Assembly: GCF_001989615.1 (NCBI RefSeq)
Contig: NZ_CP019067.1
Span: 2,232,001 to 2,296,000, forward strand
Source: Halorientalis sp. IM1011
Lineage (GTDB): Archaea; Halobacteriota; Halobacteria; Halobacteriales; Haloarculaceae
DNA length: 64,000 bases
Direction: 5' to 3'
Shown here: piece after piece, positions 38,773 to 48,082 of the stretch
How the letters are laid out: the number at the start of each line of letters is the position of its first letter
Numbering within the stretch: the stretch's first letter is position 1
Position numbers and translations under genes: made by a program
Notes under the pieces: generated by a model
What the model was told of the DNA's origin: nothing
The model's input: the letters and a program-made list of their open reading frames with translations, nothing else
Database searches by the model: none

Positions 38773-39111
38773 TCACTTGACCTCGAACTGGGGTTTTGGG
38801 ATCTCGCTCCAGAACCGGTCCCACAGTTCGACCATCCCGGGGAACGTGATGATATCTGGATCGAGGTCCGGTGCAACGTGCAGTTCGTGCCCTTTCGTAT
38901 CTTCGTGTGAGTTATCGTACCGACGAATTGTCCCATCTTCAAGCGTGCGGGGCGGGTCCGCCTCCGTCGCGCCGTAGTGGAGCTTGTAGGCCCATCCAGA
39001 CGGGTATGCGTCACGATCTGTCCGCATGCAGAACACGCGGATGACGGTCTCGTCTGGGTACTTCCTCCCCTCGGTCACGCCATCGAGGTCGTCGCCGGTC
39101 AGTGAGACCAT
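38773..39111 (-). CDS. DUF6516 toxin-like protein
   Basis: 112 residues. Typical DUF6516 blocks: WAYKLHYGATEADPPRTLED, then YDNSHEDTKGHELHVAPDLD with conserved histidines, and a C-terminal helix (MVELWDRFWSEI). Together with the HVO_A0114 gene it forms an apparently complete TA-like operon; the promoter (39120-39160) has a TTGGT/ACCAA repeat pair (TATTGGTA...TTGGTCGAAAAACCAATA). Confidence 0.82.
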   Translation of the reverse strand: MVSLTGDDLDGVTEGRKYPDETVIRVFCMRTDRDAYPSGWAYKLHYGATEADPPRTLEDGTIRRYDNSHEDTKGHELHVAPDLDPDIITFPGMVELWDRFWSEIPKPQFEVK

Positions 39112-39269
39112 CCTCGGCTATTGGTACACAGGCCAATGATATATGACTATTGGTCGAAAAACCAATATCCGTTTTCACACCTCTATACTCCTCGTATTCC
39201 GCTACACCAATTTGACTGCGTCCAGATATCGAATTGAGTGAGCGAGCGACGACACCCCCCAGTTTGTTG

Positions 39270-39294
39270 GTGCCCCGCGAGGGGCGCGGGGCAC
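39270..39294 (+). promoter_or_regulatory. GC hairpin motif H6 of the SWIM gene
   Basis: GTGCCCC/GGGGCAC around GCGAGGGGCGC, 26 bp before the ATG at 39321. Same plan as H3-H5. Confidence 0.7.
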
Positions 39295-39320
39295 ATCGAT
39301 CGGTGTGTCCTGAAATATGA

Positions 39321-39773
39321 ATGTCGAAGACAGACAATCCTCTTGCCAGACTTCAGTTCACGAATCGTGTCCGAAAGCGCGCCCAGTACGAGGCCTTCGA
39401 GTACACGCTCACTCCTGAGGGTGTCCAGGTGCGAAACGGTAGCCACACAAATCCCGAGGACCACGAATATCTCGTTACCGTTCGGGATGGCCTCCCCACA
39501 CACTGCACCTGTCCAGCGGATGCCCGCTTCGAGGGAGCCTGCAAACATCGAGTTGCCGTTGCCATTCGCACACCGATCCTCGATGCAGCGACGACCCGCG
39601 TCGCAGCTGATGGTGGAACTACTCGATCAGACGAGCATCCCATTGGGGACAAGACGACCTCCGGCGATTCCTCTGGGACTTCCAATACAGACCCAGAAGA
39701 ATGCGAGGAGTGCTTCGAGGACTTCCCCTGCTGGGAGTGTGTGAGAACTGGTAAGAAGACACTCCCCGAGTAA
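39321..39773 (+). CDS. SWIM-type zinc-finger protein
   Basis: 150 residues. The SWIM motif is CTCPADARFEGACKH (CxC...CxH), expected to bind DNA or protein. The C-terminal half is disordered (Ser/Thr/Gly/Glu) and ends with CEECFEDFPCWEC, a possible second zinc site. Haloarchaeal SWIM proteins are frequent on plasmids. Confidence 0.86.
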   Translation: MSKTDNPLARLQFTNRVRKRAQYEAFEYTLTPEGVQVRNGSHTNPEDHEYLVTVRDGLPTHCTCPADARFEGACKHRVAVAIRTPILDAATTRVAADGGTTRSDEHPIGDKTTSGDSSGTSNTDPEECEECFEDFPCWECVRTGKKTLPE

Positions 39774-40007
39774 TCGAAACGATACCTTCAGACGTCTCTT
39801 CTTATATCAGCATACAGTAAGGAGGCGCATAGATATGACTCAGCTGCTTCCCAGATAGTTGCGTCTTACTTTCCAAAAACGCATGATGGCGGTGGAATCT
39901 TTAGGTTTATATCCCACCCATTCACCAGATCAGTTGTACTCGTCGCGTTGCGGTCAATTCCATCATCGGGTGGGGTTCGACGCAAAGTGACTTCATGAGT
40001 AGCAACT
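39774..40007. other. Intergenic region before the T4SS-like module
   Basis: 234 bp, AT-rich, no ORF. Includes a plausible promoter for the downstream operon. Nothing else seen. Confidence 0.4.
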
Positions 40008-40421
40008 ATGTCAGAAGATGACACAGACGCTGCAGATTCGATGTCGAGTCGTCGTTCGATCAGTCCATCCGTCCGCACAGTTCGGTGGTCACTGCTCACT
40101 GGATTTCTCCTGAGTGTCGTCGCTGTCGATCCCGTCTTGGCCCAGTCAGTCGGGAACGACTTCTGCTCGACTGATATGGCAGAAACCGTCCGCAACATCT
40201 TCACCATCATCCAGTTCGGTGGGCCCCTGCTCGGAGGGACGATCTTCCTTGGTGCGACGGTTGCAACGCCAGCCGTCCGACGTGCAGATCTGAAAAAGGA
40301 GATCAAGGAGATCCGGAATCAGGGTCTCATCTGGGGAGTGATCGTTGCGCCCCTGGCAACGGTGATCCTGCAGTTCCTCCTGAACAACGTCGTTGCAGGT
40401 GGGGCAAGTTGCGGCTTCTGA
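40008..40421 (+). CDS. Small membrane protein, VirB2/pilin-like
   Basis: 137 residues. The N-terminal signal-like helix (SLLTGFLLSVVAVDPVLAQS) is followed by two further membrane spans (FTIIQFGGPLLGGTIFLGAT and GVIVAPLATVILQFLLNNVV), the two-TM pattern of VirB2/TrbC-type pilins. First gene of a six-gene cluster ending in VirB4. No family motif beyond topology. Confidence 0.7.
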   Translation: MSEDDTDAADSMSSRRSISPSVRTVRWSLLTGFLLSVVAVDPVLAQSVGNDFCSTDMAETVRNIFTIIQFGGPLLGGTIFLGATVATPAVRRADLKKEIKEIRNQGLIWGVIVAPLATVILQFLLNNVVAGGASCGF

Positions 40422-42139
40422 AGCCCCTCGCCGGTGGGTTTGGAGTGAGCGTCCTCGTGTTCGTGACGCTCGTCTCGACAGTGACTGCGACGACCGTCCA
40501 TGCACCTGCATCACGATCACCACCGAATCAGACTGACCACGGACTCTCGAACGAAACGTTTCATGTCCTCTGGTCGGGCGACCAAGACGACTTTGTCTCA
40601 CCGGCAAACGCGACTGGCCCGACAGAGCGATCCCCGATGGCCGTCCTCGCGAACGGGACGGACATCCCACTCGATGAACCACCGGCTGCTGTCGAGCAGT
40701 GGAATCGAGGCGACCTCGGTGACTTTCCGAGCAGTGGTCGAAATCAGTCTGTCCATCCACCGAATGCGACCCTCACGGACGGGACGTTCCTCGAGGATGC
40801 AACGGCGAATATCTTCGCCGTCCAACCCTCGACACGCGCCCGCATTCAGGAGGGTGACCAACCCTTGTACGTTGGTCCGTCGGGATCCCTCCTGGGGACG
40901 GTCGATTATCGCCTCGAAATCGAAGAGCCAACAGCAATGTTGGGTGAGCGGGACTTCTGGAAACTCCAGTCCCACGAGGTTACTGAAGTACGCCTCCTCG
41001 TCGACGGCGAGGTTCTAACTCGCCAGTCTGGCTCACAGCGAGTCACTGTCCCATTCGAGGATCTCGATACCTATCGAAGTGAGAATCTGACGCTCACGCT
41101 GGAAGCAGATATCCAGGCTGATCTGATCCACGTGATGGAGTACTGCAATCAGTACAACCGGTACGGCAGGGCCTGTATCGATTTCGACCGCGAACGAGAA
41201 TCGGATACAGAGACACTCACAGTTCGAGACTCACGCAATGTGACCGTCTACGATCTGTATATCTCCGGATTTCGCACGAGGTATCCCGATGGCGATCTGG
41301 GCCTCGTCGTCTACAAGAATTACCCGTGGCTGGGACACGAACTCCCGAATGGTGAGGTCCACGGCGTGTGGCGCTTCTATAGCGCTCGCGACACGGAGTG
41401 GGATTCACTCGTAACGTCGAGCGAAGACGGCCAGAAACGAATCCCCTCGCCAGCACAGCCACTGCAGGTGTCGGCTTACCCGATCGAGACTGGGCCGACT
41501 CCATCACCACGTGCGAACGTAACGATCCTCGAAACCTACGGCGAGCAAACCCAACCGGGGACGCTCCCCGACGCGATCAACCTCGATACACTCACGGAAC
41601 CATACACGGCGAGCTTTGGAATCGCGACACGAACCAAGACCGATCGGGATCCCGACCCGGTGGTCGCAACGGGCCTGGTCCGCGGTGTAACAGCCGAGCG
41701 GGACTTCTCGTCGTTCGAGGCGATGGAACTCTCCGAGAGCAACTTCACACTTGAAATCCTCGACCGGGATGCATCGACGATTCGGGTCAAGGCGACACTC
41801 CGATCGAATGCGACCGGAGACCCAGTTGCAACCAGTGACCGGGATGGATACGTGATCATCGGAGGTGAGCGGTTCAACACCACGAAAAACGGAACGGTCA
41901 TCACGACGCTGCCACGTGGCGATGGTTCGATCGCCGGGCGATACGTCCCGAGTTTCTGGTGGCGGGAAACGCCGGGCTACTTGGCCGACTCGGACGCAGT
42001 CTATGCTCGTGGAACCGTTTTGGAGTGGTTCGCGACGCTGTTTCGGTTCGCCGTTCCAGTGTCGCTGTTTCTGGTCGGTGTGTATCTCATCGATCGGATC
42101 ACTGGATGGCGTGTCTGGCCACCGTGGAGGGGTGTCTAG
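40409..42139 (+). CDS. Large surface-anchored protein of the transfer module
   Basis: 576 residues, possibly starting at TTG 40409 overlapping the pilin gene by 13 bp (a GTG at 40445 is an alternative). Signal-like N-terminus; a long extracellular part with many Asn-x-Ser/Thr sites; one C-terminal membrane span (FAVPVSLFLVGVYLIDRIT) with basic end. Probably a transfer-apparatus or surface exclusion protein of the conjugative module. Confidence 0.72.
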   Translation: MRLLKPLAGGFGVSVLVFVTLVSTVTATTVHAPASRSPPNQTDHGLSNETFHVLWSGDQDDFVSPANATGPTERSPMAVLANGTDIPLDEPPAAVEQWNRGDLGDFPSSGRNQSVHPPNATLTDGTFLEDATANIFAVQPSTRARIQEGDQPLYVGPSGSLLGTVDYRLEIEEPTAMLGERDFWKLQSHEVTEVRLLVDGEVLTRQSGSQRVTVPFEDLDTYRSENLTLTLEADIQADLIHVMEYCNQYNRYGRACIDFDRERESDTETLTVRDSRNVTVYDLYISGFRTRYPDGDLGLVVYKNYPWLGHELPNGEVHGVWRFYSARDTEWDSLVTSSEDGQKRIPSPAQPLQVSAYPIETGPTPSPRANVTILETYGEQTQPGTLPDAINLDTLTEPYTASFGIATRTKTDRDPDPVVATGLVRGVTAERDFSSFEAMELSESNFTLEILDRDASTIRVKATLRSNATGDPVATSDRDGYVIIGGERFNTTKNGTVITTLPRGDGSIAGRYVPSFWWRETPGYLADSDAVYARGTVLEWFATLFRFAVPVSLFLVGVYLIDRITGWRVWPPWRGV

Positions 42140-43033
42140 ATGCAGGAACCATCTGGACGTGCTCACCTCTCTCGTCGGTCATTCGTTCGCCTCGGGGCCG
42201 TAGGTATCCTCACGAGCGCTGCGGGCTGTCTTGGTCCGGATGAGACAAATACAGAGTCCGATCAGGGCGCTCGTGAAGAGAATCTGGCAGGCCAGAGTTC
42301 GCTCGTGGAGGCAATCGAGTTCGAGGGCCAGGACCTCGTCGTCCAACTCGTCGACAATCACGACATCTCGAAGTTGAATCTCCTCGATCCAGAGGGGAGT
42401 CTCTACACGTCGGCGTCGGTCGCGACAGGAGAGACGACAGTGCGGCTGCAGATTATCGAAATCCAGTCCGTTACTCATGACTATTCACACTACACACCCG
42501 GCGAACACGAGCTAGCACTCATCTCAGATGGATCGATCAACGATACAGTGGCGATCGATCTGGAACCGTCGCTGGAGATTACGGACGTTCAGCAGTATCG
42601 AGATGGGGAATATGATGACGATTACGGCAAACTAGTAATCACGGTTCACAACAGCGGGACTGGTCCAACTTGGGTATACGATATTGCCTATTCTGCGTCT
42701 CCAAACTTCGCAGCAGATGGGGATCTCGCGGAGAGTTACCGATATCCAGTTTTTACCGCCCCGGATGAATCACGTGATCTGTCGATCCCACCTGGTGAAA
42801 GTCAACAGTACATTCCGGTCAATTACCCGCTCCACTTCCCATCAACGGTACAGCAAGGCTGTAATCTGCAATCCTCTCAGATGGATGTTCTCGTTGGCGG
42901 TGCCAACGATCAGACTCTCCGCGCCCGAATTGGCCTTCACCCAGATGGAGATGTAGCTGCCGTGATCCAGCATGACTGGTATGCCTGTACGGCAGTAGAA
43001 GCAGAGTTCGTTGAGGAGCAGAACGATGGTTGA
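42140..43033 (+). CDS. Tat-exported lipoprotein of the transfer module
   Basis: 297 residues. Signal SRRSFVRLGAVGILTSAAGC has the twin arginines and a lipobox ending in the Cys at residue 31. The mature part is beta-rich with QLVDNHDISKLNLLDPEGSL and PTWVYDIAYSASPNFAADG, resembling an Ig-like surface protein. It overlaps the next ORF start by a few bases. Likely outer-surface component. Confidence 0.8.
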   Translation: MQEPSGRAHLSRRSFVRLGAVGILTSAAGCLGPDETNTESDQGAREENLAGQSSLVEAIEFEGQDLVVQLVDNHDISKLNLLDPEGSLYTSASVATGETTVRLQIIEIQSVTHDYSHYTPGEHELALISDGSINDTVAIDLEPSLEITDVQQYRDGEYDDDYGKLVITVHNSGTGPTWVYDIAYSASPNFAADGDLAESYRYPVFTAPDESRDLSIPPGESQQYIPVNYPLHFPSTVQQGCNLQSSQMDVLVGGANDQTLRARIGLHPDGDVAAVIQHDWYACTAVEAEFVEEQNDG

Positions 43034-44363
43034 TCTGAGTGCGCTAGGCGATATAATCGTCCAAGCAATTCAGGACGCCCTCCGGGCCCTTTTCGAACCG
43101 ATAACTAAGATAATTGAGGACCACGGATCTCAGCTAGTTAAGGAAGTAGTCGGCACACCACATCCGAACTCCGTCTTTGGGCCACCGACGAACGAAGCGT
43201 GGCCGGCGATCTACAACTACTACTGGGAGAACATGGTCCCACTGGCACTGTTTCTCTGGGCAGTCTCAATTGGCTTGGTTATTTTCTTCGAGATGACGAG
43301 CCATCTCTTCAGTAGCTACCATCGAACGAAACTCAAGAAACGAGCCTTCACCGGCCTCCTCGGCATTCTCATGTGGTGGTGGATTGCTGCACTCTCACTT
43401 CGGTTCATGAGCGCACTCGCGGAGATTATCGTCCCCACACTTACGGATATCGCACTGTTCGAGACGCTCTCGTTCAGTACGATGGGCGTACTTGGTCTCG
43501 TTCTCACACTCTCTGCAGACCTCGTTCTCTTCGTGTTGATCGCACTCATCTATCTCGCCCGCGAAGTCGTCCTCTATCTGTTCGTCCTGATGATGCCGAT
43601 CTTGATCGCACTCTGGGTACCGGGTGTCGGGCCATTCACGCTTGTCTCTCGCTTCGTGAGCCGACTCTCAGGATTCTACGTCCCGTTCCTGTTCATGACG
43701 ATCCCGGTCGCGATCCTGTTCCGACTTGGCGAACTCCTCGGATCGAGTTTCAGCCTCTCGATGGCCGGCTTTGGCCAGTGGCTGACGGCCCTGATTATTC
43801 CACTGATCGCAGTTCTCTCACCACTGGTTCTGTTCTGGCAGGCTGGGGCCATATTCTTCGTCGCTGATCGTGCCTCCCGACGACTGTCGGGATCACAGGC
43901 TCGAAACCGAGTCACCAAAACGCGCGATGTTGGCTCGCGTACGGCCCACGGGACGAGAAACTTTTCGCGTGGTATGGGCGGGAAGCCAGCGATCAAACCC
44001 GACGGACAGTACGTTCTCGACTCCCGTGAGTCGCGCGCTCACGCTGCAGGGAAACAACTCGCTGGCGCGACACAGCGATTGCAGAGTACCTCTACTACAC
44101 GTAAGGGTGGTGGGGGTGGTAGCGGTGGAACGACTGGTTCTGGTGCCAATCGTGGCCAGGGCCCCGACGACCATACTCCGAATTCAGACGCTGGCGACTC
44201 GACCACGACTACTTCGAGTCCACCCGAGACAGCCGACCAAACTCGGCAAAACAAATCGACGAACTTCGAGACACTCCGTGATCGAGACCGTACCCGAACG
44301 CGACGTTCTCGATCCAGCAATGACAGCGACGGCGACGACGACCGACCACGGTACATCAACTAA
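43026..44363 (+). CDS. VirB6/TrbL-like polytopic membrane protein
   Basis: 445 residues from the ATG at 43026. About six membrane spans between residues ~60 and ~290 (for example MVPLALFLWAVSIGLVIFF, LLGILMWWWIAALSLRFM, LVLFVLIALIYLAREVVLYL), then a long disordered Ser/Thr/Gly/Arg tail. This matches VirB6/TrbL inner-membrane channel subunits in topology. It ends where the next gene starts (44363). Confidence 0.78.
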   Translation: MVDLSALGDIIVQAIQDALRALFEPITKIIEDHGSQLVKEVVGTPHPNSVFGPPTNEAWPAIYNYYWENMVPLALFLWAVSIGLVIFFEMTSHLFSSYHRTKLKKRAFTGLLGILMWWWIAALSLRFMSALAEIIVPTLTDIALFETLSFSTMGVLGLVLTLSADLVLFVLIALIYLAREVVLYLFVLMMPILIALWVPGVGPFTLVSRFVSRLSGFYVPFLFMTIPVAILFRLGELLGSSFSLSMAGFGQWLTALIIPLIAVLSPLVLFWQAGAIFFVADRASRRLSGSQARNRVTKTRDVGSRTAHGTRNFSRGMGGKPAIKPDGQYVLDSRESRAHAAGKQLAGATQRLQSTSTTRKGGGGGSGGTTGSGANRGQGPDDHTPNSDAGDSTTTTSSPPETADQTRQNKSTNFETLRDRDRTRTRRSRSSNDSDGDDDRPRYIN

Positions 44364-45391
44364 TGGCAGATACTCCGCACTCCGATCCATCGAAACGCAT
44401 TCCGAAATCACTCAACACTGACGCGAACCTCATCGGCAGCTACAGTCTGGCCGACGTTGCCGTGGCGCTCTTCCCGGGCGTCCTCGTCGTCCTCTGTACG
44501 CAACTTCTCTTTCCCACAGCAGTCCTTGCCGGCTATTCGATCCAGACGCTGACGCTCCCGATTGCTGGCGTCGCGATCACGATTGGGGCGATATTCGTCT
44601 CGCTGACACCGAATTATACGAACAGTCTCGACTGGATCCAGACGGTGATCGGCTTCTATTCGAACGACACCGAACTCGAACACGACGAGGCGAAGGAATA
44701 TACACAGGTCGAACGCATCCACCCAGATCAGAATGCCATAGAGCGGACTGACGGAGCGCTCGTCGGATTGATTCAAGTCGAGCCACCCAACATGGCACTC
44801 GCTACGGGAGCGGAGTGGGCACAGAAAGCAGACGCCTTTCAGGATTTCCTGAACACGGTCGTCGAATTCCCGATTCAGATCTACTCAACGACGCGGGACT
44901 TCCCCGTCGAGGAGTACCTCGCACACTACGAATCACGACTCGGCGATGACGATGTGAAGGCCAATCCGCAACTCGCCGCGTTGATCGAGAACTATATCGA
45001 GTGGTACGAGACCGATCTCGAACAACGCCAGATGACGATCCGAGACCACTACGTGATCGTCACGATTGCGCCTGAAGAAGTACAGTTCGAACACGAAAGC
45101 CTCGTCGGGAAACTCGCTCGGGTACCCCTCCTTGGAACCCTCGTTCGCGTCTGGTTAGCGCCATCCCGAAACGAACAGCGCGATGCCATGTTCGGAACGC
45201 TCGAACAGCGGGTCAGCCGGGTCGAACGCGGTCTTCGTGAGATCGAAGATTGTGGGGCGCGGGCAGTCCCCGCGACAGAAGCTGTTGAACTGCTGGCGTC
45301 CTTCTGGGCTGGTGAACAGATCGAGTATGGCGACCCGGAGAAAGCCTTCCAGGTGCGCTCAATTCTCGACGCTGAGAGGGCAGTCCAATGA
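44363..45391 (+). CDS. PrgI/VirB3-like membrane protein fused to VirB4-type N-domain
   Basis: 342 residues. Two membrane spans at ~30-75 (VAVALFPGVLVVLCTQLLF, PIAGVAITIGAIFVSLT) are followed by a soluble domain (GALVGLIQVEPPNMALATGA, VEFPIQIYSTTRDFPVEEYL) that resembles the N-terminal domain of VirB4/TraC. Its stop overlaps the VirB4 ATG by 4 bp. It probably docks the ATPase to the membrane. Confidence 0.78.
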   Translation: MADTPHSDPSKRIPKSLNTDANLIGSYSLADVAVALFPGVLVVLCTQLLFPTAVLAGYSIQTLTLPIAGVAITIGAIFVSLTPNYTNSLDWIQTVIGFYSNDTELEHDEAKEYTQVERIHPDQNAIERTDGALVGLIQVEPPNMALATGAEWAQKADAFQDFLNTVVEFPIQIYSTTRDFPVEEYLAHYESRLGDDDVKANPQLAALIENYIEWYETDLEQRQMTIRDHYVIVTIAPEEVQFEHESLVGKLARVPLLGTLVRVWLAPSRNEQRDAMFGTLEQRVSRVERGLREIEDCGARAVPATEAVELLASFWAGEQIEYGDPEKAFQVRSILDAERAVQ

Positions 45392-47394
45392 GCAGCGATA
45401 TCGAACACACTGTGGGCGACGAGGAATCCGAACAGCAGTCTGAGACAGACGCAGAGGCCCAATCGGTCGAACAGGAGAAATCCGATGCTGGAAGTGCAGA
45501 CCACGCTGATGAACCCGAGGCAGACACAGACGATACCTCGCCGTTCTCGGTAACTCACGACACTCCCAACGCTCCACTTCAGGAAGAGACAGACGTTCAT
45601 TCGTCGATTATCGCACCGTCGGCAATCGAGAAGACGCCGGGTGCGATTCGAGCGGGCAACCGATGGCTCCAGACACAGTGGATCGGCGAGTTCGCGGATG
45701 CGCCAGCAGATGGCTTGCTCGAAGCGCTCTATTCGACGGGTGAAACCCGGCGGACGGACATCTCGATGCATCTCGATCCGCGGGATACCCAGAGTACACT
45801 CGATTCGCTGGAGAATCAGTTAGAGGATCTTGAAGCCGAATTCGAGTACCTCTCCGAGAAGCACAGAGCCAGCGCTCGTGGTATTCAGAAAGATCTCGAA
45901 GATCACCGCGAGCTGTACGACGTGCTTCGGAATACGTCGATGCGGGCCTTCGACGTCTCGATGTATCTCACTACTGGTGCTGGCGAACGAGACGAATTGG
46001 AGACCGACGCTGTTCGGAAAGCGACGCGACGTGCGCCAGCAAACCTGACACCCGTCACGCCACGATGGGCACAGACGGAATCGCTCGTTTCTGCGAGCCC
46101 CATCGGTGTCGACAAACTCGACGAGTCACTGGACGCCAAGACGCCGATGCTCGCCGGTGCTGTCGGGGCGATGTTTCCCTTTGTTTCGGGATCGTTCGCC
46201 GAACCGGGCGTCGAGTACGGCACCTACGCACTGAACGAGAGCCCGCTCATTCTCGATCGATTCAATCGGGAGACGGGCTACTGTACGATGGTCATCGGGC
46301 AGTTGGGCGCAGGGAAATCTTTTTCGACGAAACTGCAACTGCTCAGGCGAGCGATGTACGATTCGGAGACGCTGATCGTCATGCTCGATCCGATGGAGGG
46401 CTTCGCGGGTGTGAACGAAGCCCTCGGTGGCGAGCGGATTACGGTGGGTGGTCGGCGTGGGTTCAACCCGCTCGAACTGCAGTCGACCCCACAGCATGTC
46501 CTAGATCGAGTTCCCGATCTGGACCCGTGGGCCGAACAGATTAGCTGGGTACTGACCTTCTGTGATACCTTCTTCACCCACATCGCCAACAATCCTCTTG
46601 AGGAGCGTAAGCAGACACTCAGGCGTGCGGTGCAGGAAGCCTACGAACGGCAGGGAATCACGCGCGATCCGAAGACTCACCATCATGAGTCGCCAACCAT
46701 CCGAGACGTAATCGGCGTTCTCGAAGATATGCTGGACGATCCAGTCTCATTTGGCTATCCGACAGCCAGCGAGCAGGAAGGTGTTCGGGAGGATGCCCAA
46801 TCTTTGCTGACGGATCTTCGCCCATCGTTCCGGCCGGATGGCGACCTCGCGAACCTTGCCCAAACCACGGAATTCGATTTGGACTCGAAGGTACTCTATC
46901 TAGACTTACATCAGGAAGAAGGAGCTCGTGGTCGGACGGAGACGAGTCTGATGATGTCCGTCCTGTTCAATGCTGTCTACGAGCGGGCAAAACAGACGGA
47001 CAAACGGGTCGTGTTCGTCATCGACGAAGCCCACTACCTGATGAACGATGCGACCTCACTGGAGTTTCTGGAGATGGCTGTCAGGCATAGTCGTCACTAC
47101 GACCTCTCTCTGCACTTCATCACCCAGACGGGTGGTGAGTTCACGCTCACACCGCAGGCACAGACGATCGCGAATCTATGTTCGATGACCCTGATTCACC
47201 GAGTGAACGAGGAAGCCGAGAAGCTGGCGGAGTGGTTTGGTCTCAGCGAGCGTGAGGTGAACTGGGTTCGTACGGCGAAGGCCGGCAACGATGACGATGG
47301 CTTCTCGGAAGCGTTGCTCGGGATAGATGAAGAGGGATGGTTCCCGTTGCGTGTTCGTGCGAGTGGGTTCGAGGCAGAGATGTTGGGATCGTAG
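45388..47394 (+). CDS. VirB4/TraC-type conjugation ATPase
   Basis: 668 residues. The Walker A motif is GQLGAGKSFSTKLQLL (residues ~304-311 the P-loop core) and Walker B is VVFVIDEAHYLMNDATSLEF (~545). Typical VirB4 motifs downstream: TQTGGEFTLTPQAQTIANLC. An acidic N-terminal extension is Glu/Asp-rich. It energises T4SS assembly or substrate translocation. Along with the large ATPase at 15-18.8 kb it gives the element two motor proteins; no relaxase gene is in the window. Confidence 0.9.
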   Translation: MSSDIEHTVGDEESEQQSETDAEAQSVEQEKSDAGSADHADEPEADTDDTSPFSVTHDTPNAPLQEETDVHSSIIAPSAIEKTPGAIRAGNRWLQTQWIGEFADAPADGLLEALYSTGETRRTDISMHLDPRDTQSTLDSLENQLEDLEAEFEYLSEKHRASARGIQKDLEDHRELYDVLRNTSMRAFDVSMYLTTGAGERDELETDAVRKATRRAPANLTPVTPRWAQTESLVSASPIGVDKLDESLDAKTPMLAGAVGAMFPFVSGSFAEPGVEYGTYALNESPLILDRFNRETGYCTMVIGQLGAGKSFSTKLQLLRRAMYDSETLIVMLDPMEGFAGVNEALGGERITVGGRRGFNPLELQSTPQHVLDRVPDLDPWAEQISWVLTFCDTFFTHIANNPLEERKQTLRRAVQEAYERQGITRDPKTHHHESPTIRDVIGVLEDMLDDPVSFGYPTASEQEGVREDAQSLLTDLRPSFRPDGDLANLAQTTEFDLDSKVLYLDLHQEEGARGRTETSLMMSVLFNAVYERAKQTDKRVVFVIDEAHYLMNDATSLEFLEMAVRHSRHYDLSLHFITQTGGEFTLTPQAQTIANLCSMTLIHRVNEEAEKLAEWFGLSEREVNWVRTAKAGNDDDGFSEALLGIDEEGWFPLRVRASGFEAEMLGS

Positions 47395-47514
47395 TACGTA
47401 GGAGGCTATGAATTGTACTGATTGTAGATGGGTAAAACACACCTCGAAACGGGGCGGTCCGCTCTCGATAGTTGTTGCTGGCCAGCGCGAGCATCACACA
47501 GTTGGCGCTATCGG
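47395..47514. other. Short gap at the right edge of the mobile element
   Basis: The region between the VirB4 gene and the AIM24 remnant; presumed element-chromosome junction. No direct repeat matched the left edge by eye. Confidence 0.4.
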
Positions 47515-47830
47515 GCTAGGTTCGCGTCTTCCTCGGAGCCTTCAGCGGCATTGAAACGGCCGATCTGGATTACGGCGAGTTCTACGTCGTCGACAACAAG
47601 AGCGTTATCGCCTGGGAAGGGACCGTCGACTTCGACTCCCGACGAGTAGGCGACCTCAAGTCGACGTAGCTCAGCGGCGAAGACCAAGTCATGGAGTTCA
47701 ACGCCCCCGTAACCGTCTGGTACCAGACCGTCGGGCTGGACTCGTTCGTCCATGTCATCGCAGGCGCGCTCCCGACCGGCGAGGACAACGATGCGACGAT
47801 TGAGTTCAGAATTTTGGAGTTTGCGACTCT
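47515..47830 (+). pseudogene. AIM24-family protein remnant
   Basis: Plus frame: VFLGAFSGIETADLDYGEFY, then VIAWEGTVDFDSRRVGDLKS, a stop, then LSGEDQVMEFNAPVTVWYQT and GLDSFVHVIAG. These are consecutive blocks of the AIM24/TIGR00266 family. The in-frame stop and missing start mark a pseudogene of an ordinary chromosomal protein, perhaps broken by insertion of the mobile element. Confidence 0.78.
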
Positions 47831-48082
47831 TCGCCGAATCTTCGGTACCGAATGCAGGCTAGTTTGAGAGAATTGATTCCGTTGGGAATTCTGATGGAAA
47901 CATTACTCCCTGTGACTTACAGTATCTTCCGGCGAGTCGCGATCGGCATTTGTGACAACCGGAGAATGGGAGTGAGAAATTGAGATGAAACGCGTATATT
48001 GGCCGGTCGCAAAGGAATGGAAACTACCCACGTAGGTATTGCGCAGACTCAAAACCACCGATCACAAATTAAGACCTCTCCT
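47831..48082. other. Intergenic, AT-rich
   Basis: Nothing coding. Start of the AT-rich surface-polysaccharide segment (48-53 kb). Confidence 0.4.

Noticed and set aside
13111-47514. Integration at the 3' end of a tRNA gene
   Set aside because: The nearest tRNA (Gln) faces the element with its 5' end, and no repeated 3'-tRNA fragment is visible at the right edge.
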